Assembly (NCBI GenBank): GCA_016165875.1
Contig: JABBOT010000036.1
Span: 248,001-312,000, forward strand
Length of the DNA: 64,000 nucleotides
Origin: Acanthopleura granulata
Taxonomy: Eukaryota; Mollusca; Polyplacophora; Chitonida; Chitonidae
Reading direction: 5' to 3'
The translations under genes and the position numbers were made by a program. The notes under the pieces are model-generated. The model was not told the origin of the DNA and did no database searches. It saw only the letters and a program-made list of their open reading frames with translations. Positions 20,764-30,629 of the stretch are shown here, one piece after another; the stretch's first letter is position 1, and each line of letters opens with the position of its first letter.

Positions 20764-21920
20764 TTGCCAGTGAGGCTCGAGTTATTTTCCATTTGTAGAA
20801 TCACTTGGGTATATCATATTTATGGGGATGCCCGAAGAACTATACTCTCACAGCAGCGCTTGTTCCCACCCTCAAGCAGTACCTGGAGACGACTGAACAG
20901 CTGCCTGAACGTGGCTTCCGCCTGTTGGAGACTGATCAGGCTGTTCGAAAACCTTGCTTATGGTGCCCATTACCATGGCCAACCAGTTGTCTATTCGCCT
21001 GCCCCCAAGGGCTACTGGATGGGCATTGCATCGATCAAGAAACTGGCTTCTGCTGCGAAGGTTTCTGAAAGCACAGCTCGCGGATGATCTTTCTCTCCCA
21101 CGGCAAGGTGGGTAAGTGCACCCGCAAGTATGCCCTCACAGCCGAGTCAAAGCAGCTGAGGCTTTGGGCACAAAAGAATTAACTAAAGTAGCCACCTTTT
21201 TCTGGCTCATCTATAGCCGCCGCGGTGATTTGAAATGGCCCAATCTTCTTCAGGTTGACCCCGGACGATTGTTCATGGGTGCGGTGGGTCAACTGCTTGC
21301 AAAGCAGGGTGTGACCGTTAGGCGCGGTCGTGTGGATATCCATCGGGGTCATAGCTAAGCGGTTCTTTGGCCACCAGTGAGCTCAGTAGATGAGCCTGCT
21401 TAAAGGCTTGAGATCGACAGCGTGGATTGCAAGATTGAGCGCCGTTATAAGAACCCTGAACTTAAAGGCTTGAGATCGACAGCGTGGATTGCAAGATTGA
21501 GCGCCGTTATAAGAACCCTGAACAAAGAGATGACACGGCTGACCGGGAAGAAGCCTTCTGATGCCCTGAAATCTCAATCTGTGTCACAAAAACCCTCCTC
21601 TTATCGTTCATCCCCTCCCTGTTGGCCTTCCCGATCAGAAGCTCCCTTCTAGTGTAGACGTTCGCTACTTGTACCTTCCAGCTGAGCTGGAGGGTGGTCG
21701 CCGGCTGGCAACTGTCCCTGTATGGTCCCTGGCTTGGGCGTTCGGTGACCATGCCGGGGGAGCCTGTTTTGTACTACCTGCTGTATGGCTCACAGCGTTG
21801 GTTCGTGCGCGAGGACCTTATCGTGGTGGCCCCCGACACTCATCTTCCGCCGGATGGGGTCCTCAGGTGCTGAGGGCTGCGCATCCCCTTGTTGGGTTGC
21901 GCTCGAGGCATGTCACATAA
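20764..21920 (+). pseudogene. Polinton integrase (DDE type), heavily broken
   Basis: Remnants of a retroviral-type integrase are spread over several frames. An N-terminal part has MGIASIKKLASAAKVSES (helix-turn-helix-like). The catalytic region is recognisable by YSRRGDLKWPNLLQVDPGR and RRGRVDIHRG. Then come LNKEMTRLTGKKPSDAL and, downstream, YLPAELEGGRRLAT. In-frame stops, frame changes and a 62-bp internal tandem duplication (21,399-21,522) make it non-functional. The order of segments matches invertebrate Polinton integrases. Confidence 0.8.
21399..21522 (+). repeat. 62-bp tandem duplication inside the integrase remnant
   Basis: Two essentially identical copies of a 62-bp segment begin cttaaaggcttgagatcgac at 21,399 and 21,461. 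The unit is not a multiple of three, so it shifts the reading frame. The near identity means it arose recently compared with the decay around it. Confidence 0.9.
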
Positions 21921-22093
21921 GTCTCGACCCCCTCGAGCTTGTGTAGCGCTGTTTTCTGGATCTAAATGCTGTCAGTGGCCACTCGGACAGCCTCCTCGGG
22001 CTCCAACCTTGAAAGCATTGAGATTAGGTGGATGTGGGCGTACGCCAGCAACGAGACCCTGAGGTGGGTGTACTTGGGCTGTGAGCCGTCGTC

Positions 22094-22612
22094 TTAAGTG
22101 AGGATATGACCCAGTGGGCATCTCATTGGTGCTCCAACCAGGGCGCCACTTTGGCGGGTCTCTCTGACTAGGTAGTCAAGTCCACCCTGGTCTGTCACAA
22201 GCCTTCTGGTCAGACGTTTGCCATCGGACTTGCCTCCCTGGGTGAATTTGCCCATGATGCTACACCCCTGATTACGGTTTTTAGGGAGCCACACCTTGGT
22301 CTTTTTCTCAAAGCCGATGATGCCTGCGCGTACCTTCAGGGACTTCAACAGGACAGATTCTGTCAGGAAGGGAAGAAGCTGTGTTGGGGCGTATCGGTTT
22401 TCTGCGAAATGCCTCCCAAACCACGCGGGGATGACTGGGTGGTAGTCTGTGAAATCCCACTCCTGAACCTCGGCGAAGCCTGTGGCGACGTCTTGGGGAA
22501 GAGGGCCATTGATAGCTACGCGAGCCATGCGGTGGGTTGGGTGTCTGAAGCGTTCGAAGTAGGGCTTGGCTTCTTCTTCTCCCCTGAAGGAAGCTGAGTT
22601 ACAGGCTTTCAT
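22094..22612 (-). CDS. Polinton minus-strand ORF of unknown function, 172 codons
   Basis: The frame is open from ATG at 22,612 to the stop at 22,094. Recognisable segments include ARVAINGPLPQDVATGF, EWDFTDYHPVIPAWFGRHF, LLPFLTESVLLKSLKVRAG and FEKKTKVWLPKN. The sequence looks like real protein, with hydrophobic and aromatic residues evenly spread, and it opposes the integrase remnant. I cannot assign it; a capsid or other structural role is possible from its place in the element. The frame seems to continue upstream (toward 23,000) in broken form, so this is probably a C-terminal piece. Confidence 0.55.
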   Translation of the reverse strand: MKACNSASFRGEEEAKPYFERFRHPTHRMARVAINGPLPQDVATGFAEVQEWDFTDYHPVIPAWFGRHFAENRYAPTQLLPFLTESVLLKSLKVRAGIIGFEKKTKVWLPKNRNQGCSIMGKFTQGGKSDGKRLTRRLVTDQGGLDYLVRETRQSGALVGAPMRCPLGHILT

Positions 22613-22619
22613 TCGATGC

Positions 22620-23010
22620 TGACTACATTTCTCGTCTAGGAGTCCATCGTGATCCAGAGCCTCTCGTGCACCTCCTGGTTTCTGTAGGTGCGACCCTCCT
22701 GTTGCACGAACGGGTCTTCACCGAGCAGCCTGTTTTGGCCATCCAACAACTATACCGCTGATGGTTCACCCTGGGTAGCTCCCGGGATCGCTTCCCAGAC
22801 GTTGCTCTCGTAGATGTGGACTTCTCCTCTTTGGGAGAAGTGGAGATCGTTAGACCAGGCGCGACCGTTGTCTTAGATGAGCTCTACTTTACCTCTGACT
22901 TGGTTGCCACCAAACAACTGGTATTTGCCAATGTTGTGGTGACAGGGTAGGCATTCTGATAGAACACGCTGTCCATCCCTGTGAGAATCTGAGCCGCCCT
23001 TCCATCAGTA
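22620..23010 (-). pseudogene. Upstream remnant of the minus-strand Polinton ORF
   Basis: On the minus strand the segments YQLFGGNQVRGKVELI, WSNDLHFSQRGEVHIYE and VQQEGRTYRNQEVHERLWIT are readable between about 22,930 and 22,640, interrupted by stop codons. They look like continuous protein sequence and probably belong to the same former gene as 22,094-22,612 or to its neighbour. No family was recognised. Confidence 0.45.
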
Positions 23011-23404
23011 ATATGGATATCCAGGAGCTGTCGGCCTTCTCAAGCATGTATACCCCCAGCGATTTCAATGTCGCCGATGTCAAATGGGTTCTCCGCTCCC
23101 ACCCGCCACGTGGAGAAGACCGCTTTGGCGTCATCAGCTTCAAACTCGTCTTTGGCATCGTTCAGAATCTCAACCCTGTCTTCAGCTTGGTGCTGAACCG
23201 GGGAAGAGGTTTATCGAGAATATACCCAGGCTCGTACTTTGCAAGTATCTCTTCGATCTAGTCATCCATACCGGTCATATTGTCGCGCCATATGGCTTGA
23301 TGTGTCATTTTTTACTCAGGAATTGGCCGGAACAGGGACCGGGGGGGCTCCCTGGGGCGCCGGAAGAGTCCCAATTCGGAGTGCAGTCGCCCCCTCCCCC
23401 TGCT

Positions 23405-23760
23405 GCTATAGTCTTAAATTCCTGAGATTTTGCACTGTTAAGACTGTCAATTAAGACAGGGCTACAAAGTTTGCTAAATAAAATCTTAATTGAGACTAAG
23501 CTAAAGTCGATATCTATAGAGTTTTGAGATTGTAGGGTAACCAAGGAGCTCTTTTGCAAGGGAGGTGCCAGTATTGGCTTGTTTTTACAAACACACGTGC
23601 CCACGTTACCTAATGGCTGCAAAACGTTTTGTCGTCTGTTTCAATGTAATTAAAATGGATGACAGAAAGAGAATATGCATCTGGGGAAAGGAAGAGGAAA
23701 TATTCTTAGTGGAAGAAGTAAATAGTCATGAAGATGTGCTATTTGGACGCCACGAAGGCT
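23405..23760 (+). repeat. Dispersed repeat containing the Myb/SANT exon, copy 1
   Basis: The sequence from agtcttaaattcctgagatt through the ORF segment is closely matched at 62,970-63,310 in the same orientation. It lies exactly at the right edge of the GC-rich block. The shared part includes a leader with tcttaattgagactaagct and the exon start codons ATGGATGACAGAAAGAGA. Confidence 0.8.
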
Positions 23761-23821
23761 GCCAGTTGTCACAGGTGGTCAAGGCGAGGGTGTGGCAGAT
23801 GATTGTGGATACAATAAATTC
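23595..23821 (+). CDS. Myb/SANT-like protein gene, first recognised exon
   Basis: The frame contains MDDRKRICIWGKEEEIFLVE, then EDVLFGRHEG and KARVWQMIVDTINS, ending at a strong donor, gtaagt, at 23,822. The pattern of a basic start, a glutamate-rich first helix, VLFG and a tryptophan in the next helix fits the Myb/SANT-like (trihelix/MADF-type) DNA-binding domain. That domain is found in proteins of PIF/Harbinger transposons and their domesticated relatives. Which ATG is used (23,595 or 23,655) is not decided. Later exons are proposed at 27,757 and 28,090. It could be a host regulator or the DNA-binding partner gene of a Harbinger element. Confidence 0.65.
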
Positions 23822-26800
23822 GTAAGTAAACATAGGCCTAAATATTCAGGGGGAAAGTTACATCGGAAAAAGAAAGCAAACTCTTCCATTGTAATGAGGC
23901 TGCGTAATTTATAGTAGAAATTTTATCACAATGTTTTCGAACTTCGTGAAAATACCATATTAGGCTTGTAGTCTAATCATTCATCCCACATAGTGAAAAC
24001 AGACCATAACCTTTTAAATATTTGGCAAACATGAATGGGACCCTTTGTATATTTAGATTCGGCTCATAGCATGTCATACATTAAAATTTTAATGACGATT
24101 TTATTATCCCACAGTCCTGTTTGTGTTACGTTCTTTCATTAGACAAAAAACTTAAAAGAGGGACCGGTAATGTAATGAACTTATGTTATTTGATCATTTT
24201 AACACACCACTTTTCACAATACATGCCAGATCTGCAGGAGTATCTTTTCACTCATAGTATCATATTGAACACATTCTTAACTTTGCCAGTCGTGCAAATT
24301 TGAAAAGTGAAGTAGAATTTTGTAGAATATTTACGGTAGTGATGTACACTCTCCATTGTCTCTGGAGCGCCGTCCAAATGTGTGGTAGAGGACAGTCAAA
24401 GGCAGAGTCTACTTGTTCTGTTGGCGGTTGTTTCGAAGAGATGAATGTGGTTGGTTGTATTTGAAAAAAGCTGGAAATGAATGAAGTATGTTGTGAGAAT
24501 TATTGTAAAATTTGAAGAGGCTGAAATATTGTGAGCACCGCATCCGATATGTGGCGGTGCACCTCAAAACTTATCCACGTCATTGACTGTTGACACGCTC
24601 ATAAACGAGGAACGAAGAGACTTACTCTAAATGTGACTGCCGTGATTTTAGCAAGAGAAGAAATGGATGTTTATACTGGTACATGGAATGAATGCTGGTA
24701 TGGTGTACATCTAACGGGTTTTTTTTTGGAACTGATTTGTGCCCGCTTTCATTTAAAATTTGCGTTGTGGAAAGCGCTAATGTATGTGTAAAGGAGTTAT
24801 GTCCCTTCTGTAGAGTACACCATAGCGTTGAGTCGGCAGATGTTTTAGTGTAGAAATGTAGACGCTTTTAAACAAAAATTAGTAGTATGAAACAAATGCA
24901 AAATTGTTTTTTACTTGGTTCATATTTCATGAAAAACTGCGTTGAAGTTGGTGTTTTGAGAAAGAGAGATAAGAGAAACAAGGCATATGACCCATTTCAT
25001 GCAATCACAATGTACAATTGGCACATAGACTTGTGTGTCTATTGTGGGATAACAAATAATCTTATTTCGGTATCACATATAGTGTTGCAAAAGACATACA
25101 GTGTTGGTATTTAGCCTTGTTTGTAGCCTAGCTATTTCTATTCTTACCAGATAATAAAGGAAACTGTACACTAGTTCAACAAGTTATAATCAAGTTAGTA
25201 CAAATTACTAAAAATGAATAAATTCCGAGAGGATCTGATTTGATATAAAATCACAAGTGGAACTTCTCTTCGTGAAAGTAAATAACTTCCATTCGTCTTA
25301 ATGTAGACCGAGGTTTTGATAATTATTTCATGGCACTGAGTGAGTTGCCCCTTTTGATAAAAAATGACAGACATTTTAAGAGATTTCAATTCACTTGTAT
25401 TATGAGTTTCTAGTTTTTCTATATGTTTCACTCTTGTTTCATGCCACACACAAGAACTTTTCATTTACACGATGATGGTTAGTTTGTGAGTGGAGTAAAA
25501 ATGGAGTGGGTACATGTGAGCCACTGATCTCAGTAGTAGTTACAAGTTACACAAGTTACTGATGACATTAGGTCTATCCGCATTTCATATTGGTGAAGGA
25601 CAATTGGCCTTATAAACTTAAAGAAGCATCTTTGACCACTTATTTTCATTATACACTGAGCGCAGGATAACCTACATTTTCCCTGTTCATGACTGGGTTT
25701 GAACCCACCCATAGAATTTGGGTTTGTGTATTCATTGAAATCTTTATCCATAAATGTCTCACTTTTTCACTACCTGTTATGAGACTTGGAAGAGAAGGTC
25801 ATGTTGTTGTAAAAATTACAGTTTTCACAATCTTCATTCTTATTAAGCTAAGTATCATTTTTTATTGAAGCAAAGTCAAAGAGATTAGACACGATGAGGC
25901 CAAAGACTGTTTGTGGGCCAAAGTCTCCTTCACCATCAAAGCTGGTGGTGGACCAAAGTCTCCTTCACCATGAAAGCTGGTGGTGGACCAAAGTCTCCTT
26001 CACCATCAAAGCTGGTGGTGGGCCAAAGTCTCCTTCACCATCAAAGCTGGTGGTGGACCAAAGTCTCCTTCACCATGAAAGCTGGTGGTGGACCAAAGTC
26101 TCCTTCACTATCAAGGCTGGTGGTGGACCAAAGTCTCCTTCACCATGAAAGCTGGTGGTGGACCAAAGTCTCCTTCACCATCAAAGCTGGTGGTGGGCCA
26201 AAGTCTCCTTCACTATCAAGGCTGATGGTGGGCCAAAGTCTCCTTCACCGTCAAAGCTGGTGGTGGGCCAAAGTCTCCTTCACCATCAAAGCTGGTGGTG
26301 GACCAAAGTCTCCTTCACCATCAAGGCTGGTGGCGGGACAAAGCCTCCTTCACTATCAAGGCTGGTGGTGGACCAAAGTCTCCTTCACCATCAAAGCTGG
26401 TGGTGGGACAAAGCCTCCTTCACTATCAAAGCTGGTGGTGGACCAAAGCCTCCTTCACCATCAAAGCTGGTGGTGGACCAAAGTCTCCTTCACCATGAAA
26501 GCTGGTGGTGGACCAAAGTCTCCTTCACCATCAAAGCTGGTGGTGGGCCAAAGTCTCCTTCACTATCAAGGCTGATGGTGGGCCAAAGTCTCCTTCACCA
26601 TCAAGGCTGGTGGCGGGACAAAGCCTCCTTCACTATCAAGGCTGATGGTGGGACAAAGCCTCCTTCACCATCAAGGCTGATGGTGGGACAAAGCCTCCTT
26701 TACTATCAAGGCTGATGGTGGGACAAAGCCTCCTTCACTATCAAGGCTGGTGGTGGGACAAAGCCTCCTTCACTATCAAGGCTGGTGGTGGACCAAAGCC

Positions 26801-27756
26801 TCCTTCACGATGAAGGCTGGTGGTGGACCAAAGTCTCCTTCACCATCAAAGCTGGTGGTGGGACAAAGCCTCCTTCACTATCAAGGCTGGTGGTGGACCA
26901 AAGTCTCCTTCACCATCAAAGCTGGTGGTGGGACAAAGCCTCCTTCACTATCAAAGCTGGTGGTGGACCAAAGCCTCCTTCACCATCAAAGCTGGTGGTG
27001 GACCAAAGTCTCCTTCACCATGAAAGCTGGTGGTGGACCAAAGTCTCCTTCACCATCAAAGCTGGTGGTGGGCCAAAGTCTCCTTCACTATCAAGGCTGA
27101 TGGTGGGCCAAAGTCTCCTTCACCATCAAGGCTGGTGGCGGGACAAAGCCTCCTTCACTATCAAGGCTGATGGTGGGACAAAGCCTCCTTCACCATCAAG
27201 GCTGATGGTGGGACAAAGCCTCCTTTACTATCAAGGCTGATGGTGGGACAAAGCCTCCTTCACTATCAAGGCTGGTGGTGGGACAAAGCCTCCTTCACTA
27301 TCAAGGCTGGTGGTGGACCAAAGCCTCCTTCACGATGAAGGCTGGTGGTGGACCAAAGTCTCCTTCACCATCAAAGCTGGTGGTGGGACAAAGCCTCCTT
27401 CACTATCAAGGCTGATGGTGGGACGAAGCCTCCTTCACCATCAAAGCTGGTGGTGGGACAAAGCCTCCTTCACTATCAAGGCTGGTGGTGGACCAAATCC
27501 TCCCTCACGCTCAAGGCTGATGGTGGGACAAAGCCTCCTTCACTATCAAGGCTGGTGGTGGGCCAAAGCCTCCTTCACTATCAAGGCTGATGGTGGGACA
27601 AAGCCTCCTTCACTATCAAGGCTGTTGGTGGACCAAAGACTCCTTCACTATCAAGGCTGGTGGTGGACCAAATCCTCCTTCACGATCAAGGCTGATGGTG
27701 GACCAAAGCCTCCTTCACTATCAAGGCTGATGGTGGACCAAAGCCTCCTTCACCAG
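23822..27756 (+). other. Intron of the Myb/SANT-like gene
   Basis: The left 2 kb is plain AT-rich sequence without recognisable features. The right 1.85 kb is the 35-bp array. The intron is inferred from the donor at 23,822 and the acceptor-like ccttcaccag at 27,747-27,756. Confidence 0.5.
25905..27756. repeat. 35-bp minisatellite, about 53 copies, with 525-bp higher-order repeat
   Basis: The unit is gctggtggtggaccaaagtc plus tccttcaccatcaaa (35 bp), with variants such as gctgatggtgggacaaagcc. Because 35 is not a multiple of three, all three plus frames read through overlapping copies of the same peptide pattern, giving ORFs of up to 220 codons. I do not treat these as genes. Distinctive variants recur exactly 525 bp apart (cacgatgaag at 26,806 and 27,331; cactatcaaagctgg at 26,421 and 26,946), so a block of 15 units has been duplicated. 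Confidence 0.92.
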
Positions 27757-27838
27757 GTGTGCCAGAACAGATGGTGCTGGACAATTTGGAGGGAAGGCCA
27801 AGCCTGTGTGATGAATACAGTGGCCTGGAATCTGAAGG
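27757..27838 (+). CDS. Myb/SANT-like gene, proposed second exon
   Basis: After the acceptor-like ccttcaccag the frame encodes VPEQMVLDNLEGRPSLCDEY and SGLESEG, up to a possible donor, gtttgt, near 27,837. The sequence is acidic and protein-like and is unlike the array that precedes it. The following exon opens with EEFESFP, which continues the acidic character. This is a plausible linker between DNA-binding domain and C-terminus; the borders are not certain. Confidence 0.5.
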
Positions 27839-28089
27839 TTTGTTTATGTAAACAGAAAGTACTAAATATACCTGCATGCCTTCGTGTAGCTATTAATCAA
27901 AAAAGTACATAATGGATATAAATTTGCCACATTATATACTTATACCAGTTGATTTACTTTAAAATCTGACTCCATTCATGTGCAGTTTCGATAACGGATA
28001 CCGGTGAAGGTTTAGTCTGGTGTGGAAATGGATTTTCTAAGATTTTCAGCTTTTCTTTCACATTTTTTGCATTTTATTTTCCACTACAG

Positions 28090-28454
28090 GTGAGGAATTC
28101 GAATCATTCCCCACTAGAATTTGTTTGAGTGATACGGGACTCCTGAATTTCACAACATCTGGGCCCCAATCTGTCCATACATCTGGTCCACCTGCAGCAC
28201 GGCCTGCCCCTACTGCACCTGCAGCACGGCGTGACCCTTCTCGACCCAGAGCACCGCCTGTCCCTGCTCGACCCAGAGAACCGCCTGTCCCTGCTCGACC
28301 CAGAGCACCGCCTGTTCCTGCTCGACCCAGAGCACCGCCTGTTCCTGCTCTACCCACAACACAGCCTGTTCATACCCTTCTTCTGCTAAATCCCTGTCAA
28401 TCGGGAACACAAGAAGAACTGGACAAAATAAATAAGACAAGAACACCATGCAAT
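28090..28454 (+). CDS. Myb/SANT-like gene, proline-rich exon
   Basis: The acceptor is tttatttt ccactacag. The frame reads EEFESFPTRICLSDTGLLNF, then a proline/arginine-rich repeat (APPVPARPR units of 27 bp, four to five copies at 28,230-28,350), and stops at 28,457. A neighbouring frame from about 28,420 carries EEKTKLALFEHLSYKK, which looks like the helical C-terminal end of such proteins. Either a short intron or a frameshift may lie between. The minus strand also stays open over the repeat. Confidence 0.5.
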
Positions 28455-28559
28455 TGAAGAAAAAACCAAATTAGCATTATTCGAGCACCTTTCGTATAAG
28501 AAACGAGGCATCGTGACGTACCATTCAGTGAAGAGAGATATAAATACCTATACTTCACG

Positions 28560-30190
28560 CAGCCGTAGGATTTTAGGGCTTGGATGTCGAACAGAAGTAT
28601 TGCCGTTCATTTTGTTAACTTTGCCCAATGTAGCTTCATTGTGTTATTTCACACTGCTTCGGCTCTATATTACCATCATGACCACACTGTTAAGTTCCTG
28701 GAGGAAGTAGCCCAGAGCAACCTACTCATCGATGCGGTTAGGGGGGGCCTGGAGGGCAAGATTCCTTTTGCCATGTGTTAGGGTTGTGGAAATATCCGAT
28801 CTTCTGGTCACATCTCCCTTTTATGTACTTGTCCGGAAGACCACCAAATAATACATCTTAACCCTTACTTGCAGCAGGTAAGATATGCCCTGGAAGAAAT
28901 GAGCCCAAACCCATAGTGCATCCTCCAAAACTATTACAGTATATTCATAGATGGCTCGCCTCAGGAAACTGATGTTTACAGATCCGTGATGCCCAAGTCT
29001 GATGATGAAGAATACCTTGGAGATTTTCAGCCGTATAGCACACAGTTTGCTGATGTTTGAAAGGCAGGTTTCCTCTCAGCTTCTGAAAGGGGAGCACTCC
29101 AACATCGATCCGCCTGAAAGTAGATTTCCGCTCCTTTTCCACCAGTAACTCCATAGGAGAAACCCAATTTGCTTACCTGAAGTATTTGCGCCACATCAAA
29201 CTCAACGCTTCTGTAGAAACCCTCTGCGCCTACAACAAAACATGCAGGTGGCTAGAAGAATTAATGCACAACAGCGCCAAAAAATATTGGAAATAGCTCG
29301 AAAGAAATGCCCAGAATTTAGGGAGATGTGGGGCAGTAGAAAAATTAGTCTACGTCAACAGAGGCAAGCCGCATTGAGAAAGAAGAGAGGCCAGCCGAAG
29401 AGAAAGCGGTGAAAGACACGACTAGTCGGCAACACACCATGAATGAAGTAGAGGTTATCGGGGGCAAATGTAGATTTCGATGATATAATGGAGAAACTTA
29501 CCGGTAATGAGGCACTGTGTGCCCTGAAATCACAGTTCCGTTTCTACACGAATATTGTGTCACCACCGGGAAGGGACAAAACGCCCTTCAGTTTTAGTCG
29601 TTTGGGCAAAGCATTCACCTACCAACATTTGGGGGCCATCTTGAAAAATGTAATACTCCATTATCAAAATTATCTGGAATCACCAACAGTATCACAACAT
29701 CCTACTATTGCTGAGCCGGCTGTTCGGTGGGGTCAAAATCCATGCTGCCAAACACTCGGTTCTGTGCAATTATTCCACCATGTCCAATGACAAACCAACA
29801 TCCGGTTTTCAGGAAAGGACAAAAGGGGGAAGCGGACTTCCCTGCGGATATTTTGGTCAGGTTGTATCCGTATGTGACAGACCCCAATTGCCAACAGAAG
29901 AGGGCGATCGAGAGGACAACGCGGCCACGTCATCGGTATATCCTTTATACAATGTCTCCTATGGCGGGGATGACGAGAAATACAGGCTTCGTTTGGAGAA
30001 GGATTGGTACAGGGAAGATGTGGAACTTTCACAAGACGTATAGAGGTACTTATAATTGGAAAATTTCAGCACAAATTGTGGGGACACAGCAGGTATTGCT
30101 CCGACACAGCAAAAATCCTTCTGCCTTCCCCAATCATCATGTCTATTCACATTTGTTCAGTTCTGCGCACCCACGTATCACCGGTTGAAA
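28560..30190 (+). pseudogene. Unassigned coding-like block with compact, frameshifted ORFs
   Basis: Several protein-like stretches follow each other on the plus strand. One has FLEEVAQSNLLIDAVRGGLE (about 28,694-28,760) followed by a cysteine-bearing segment, SSGHISLLCTCPEDH. A very basic stretch, RRINAQQRQKILEIARKKCP and then LRKKRGQPKRKR, ends at a TGA at 29,410-29,412. About 30 bases later an ATG opens a second frame, which shifts in a G run near 29,460 and continues as ANVDFDDIMEKLTGNEALC and FTYQHLGAILKNVILHYQN to about 29,705. Further frames run to 30,188. The short spacing and lack of introns resemble a DNA virus or large transposon rather than a host gene. I recognise no family. Confidence 0.4.
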
Positions 30191-30629
30191 ACTCATAAAT
30201 AACAAGTATGGAAGTCTAAGTATGCGAACGATTACAGTAACACAAAGAAAAACATAGAATTAGGCATCTTAGTATGGACAAGTATGCGAATCCGATCCAG
30301 CTCTTCAACACAAGATTACATAGAAATGTGGCAATGGAAATATCAGGCTGTTATGAGGTTTTGTGAAACTTAGAAACTTCACATTATATGATGTTTCTAG
30401 TTGAATTAAGAGCAGTATACTTTGCATTGTTTTCCTCGACAGGAATGGTGTATATCCTTCCGAGGTGCTGACTGTTTGGTGTTGTTTTGCATCCATTTCT
30501 TCTGTGGCAATATCTCCGTAAATATATAGCCGTCTTTGTGTGTATTTCTACCAGAATATTACGTTCACATTAATATACATTGTGACGACTTTATATGTTG
30601 TATATTTTGCTGGGAATCCTTAATTTGAT

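Larger units (their letters stand above)
17583..23270. mobile_element. Decayed Polinton/Maverick (adintovirus-like) element
   Basis: This block is clearly richer in GC and denser in coding sequence than its surroundings. It contains, in order, a packaging-ATPase pseudogene, several small-protein ORFs, an intact-looking 76-codon membrane protein, a frameshifted membrane protein and a frameshifted integrase on the plus strand, then ORFs on the minus strand. Polintons are large self-synthesising DNA transposons related to adintoviruses. Their usual set is a protein-primed DNA polymerase B, retroviral-type integrase, protease, packaging ATPase and jelly-roll capsid proteins. I could not find polymerase B. 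I found no terminal inverted repeats, so the limits are approximate. Numerous stops and shifts mean the copy is dead. Confidence 0.78.

Noticed and set aside
25913..27912. Long ORFs of up to 220 codons with a repeated SLLHHQSWWW-type peptide
   Set aside because: They arise from the 35-bp array read in all three frames. The same peptide appears in shifted frames, which is a repeat artefact, and there are no splice borders.
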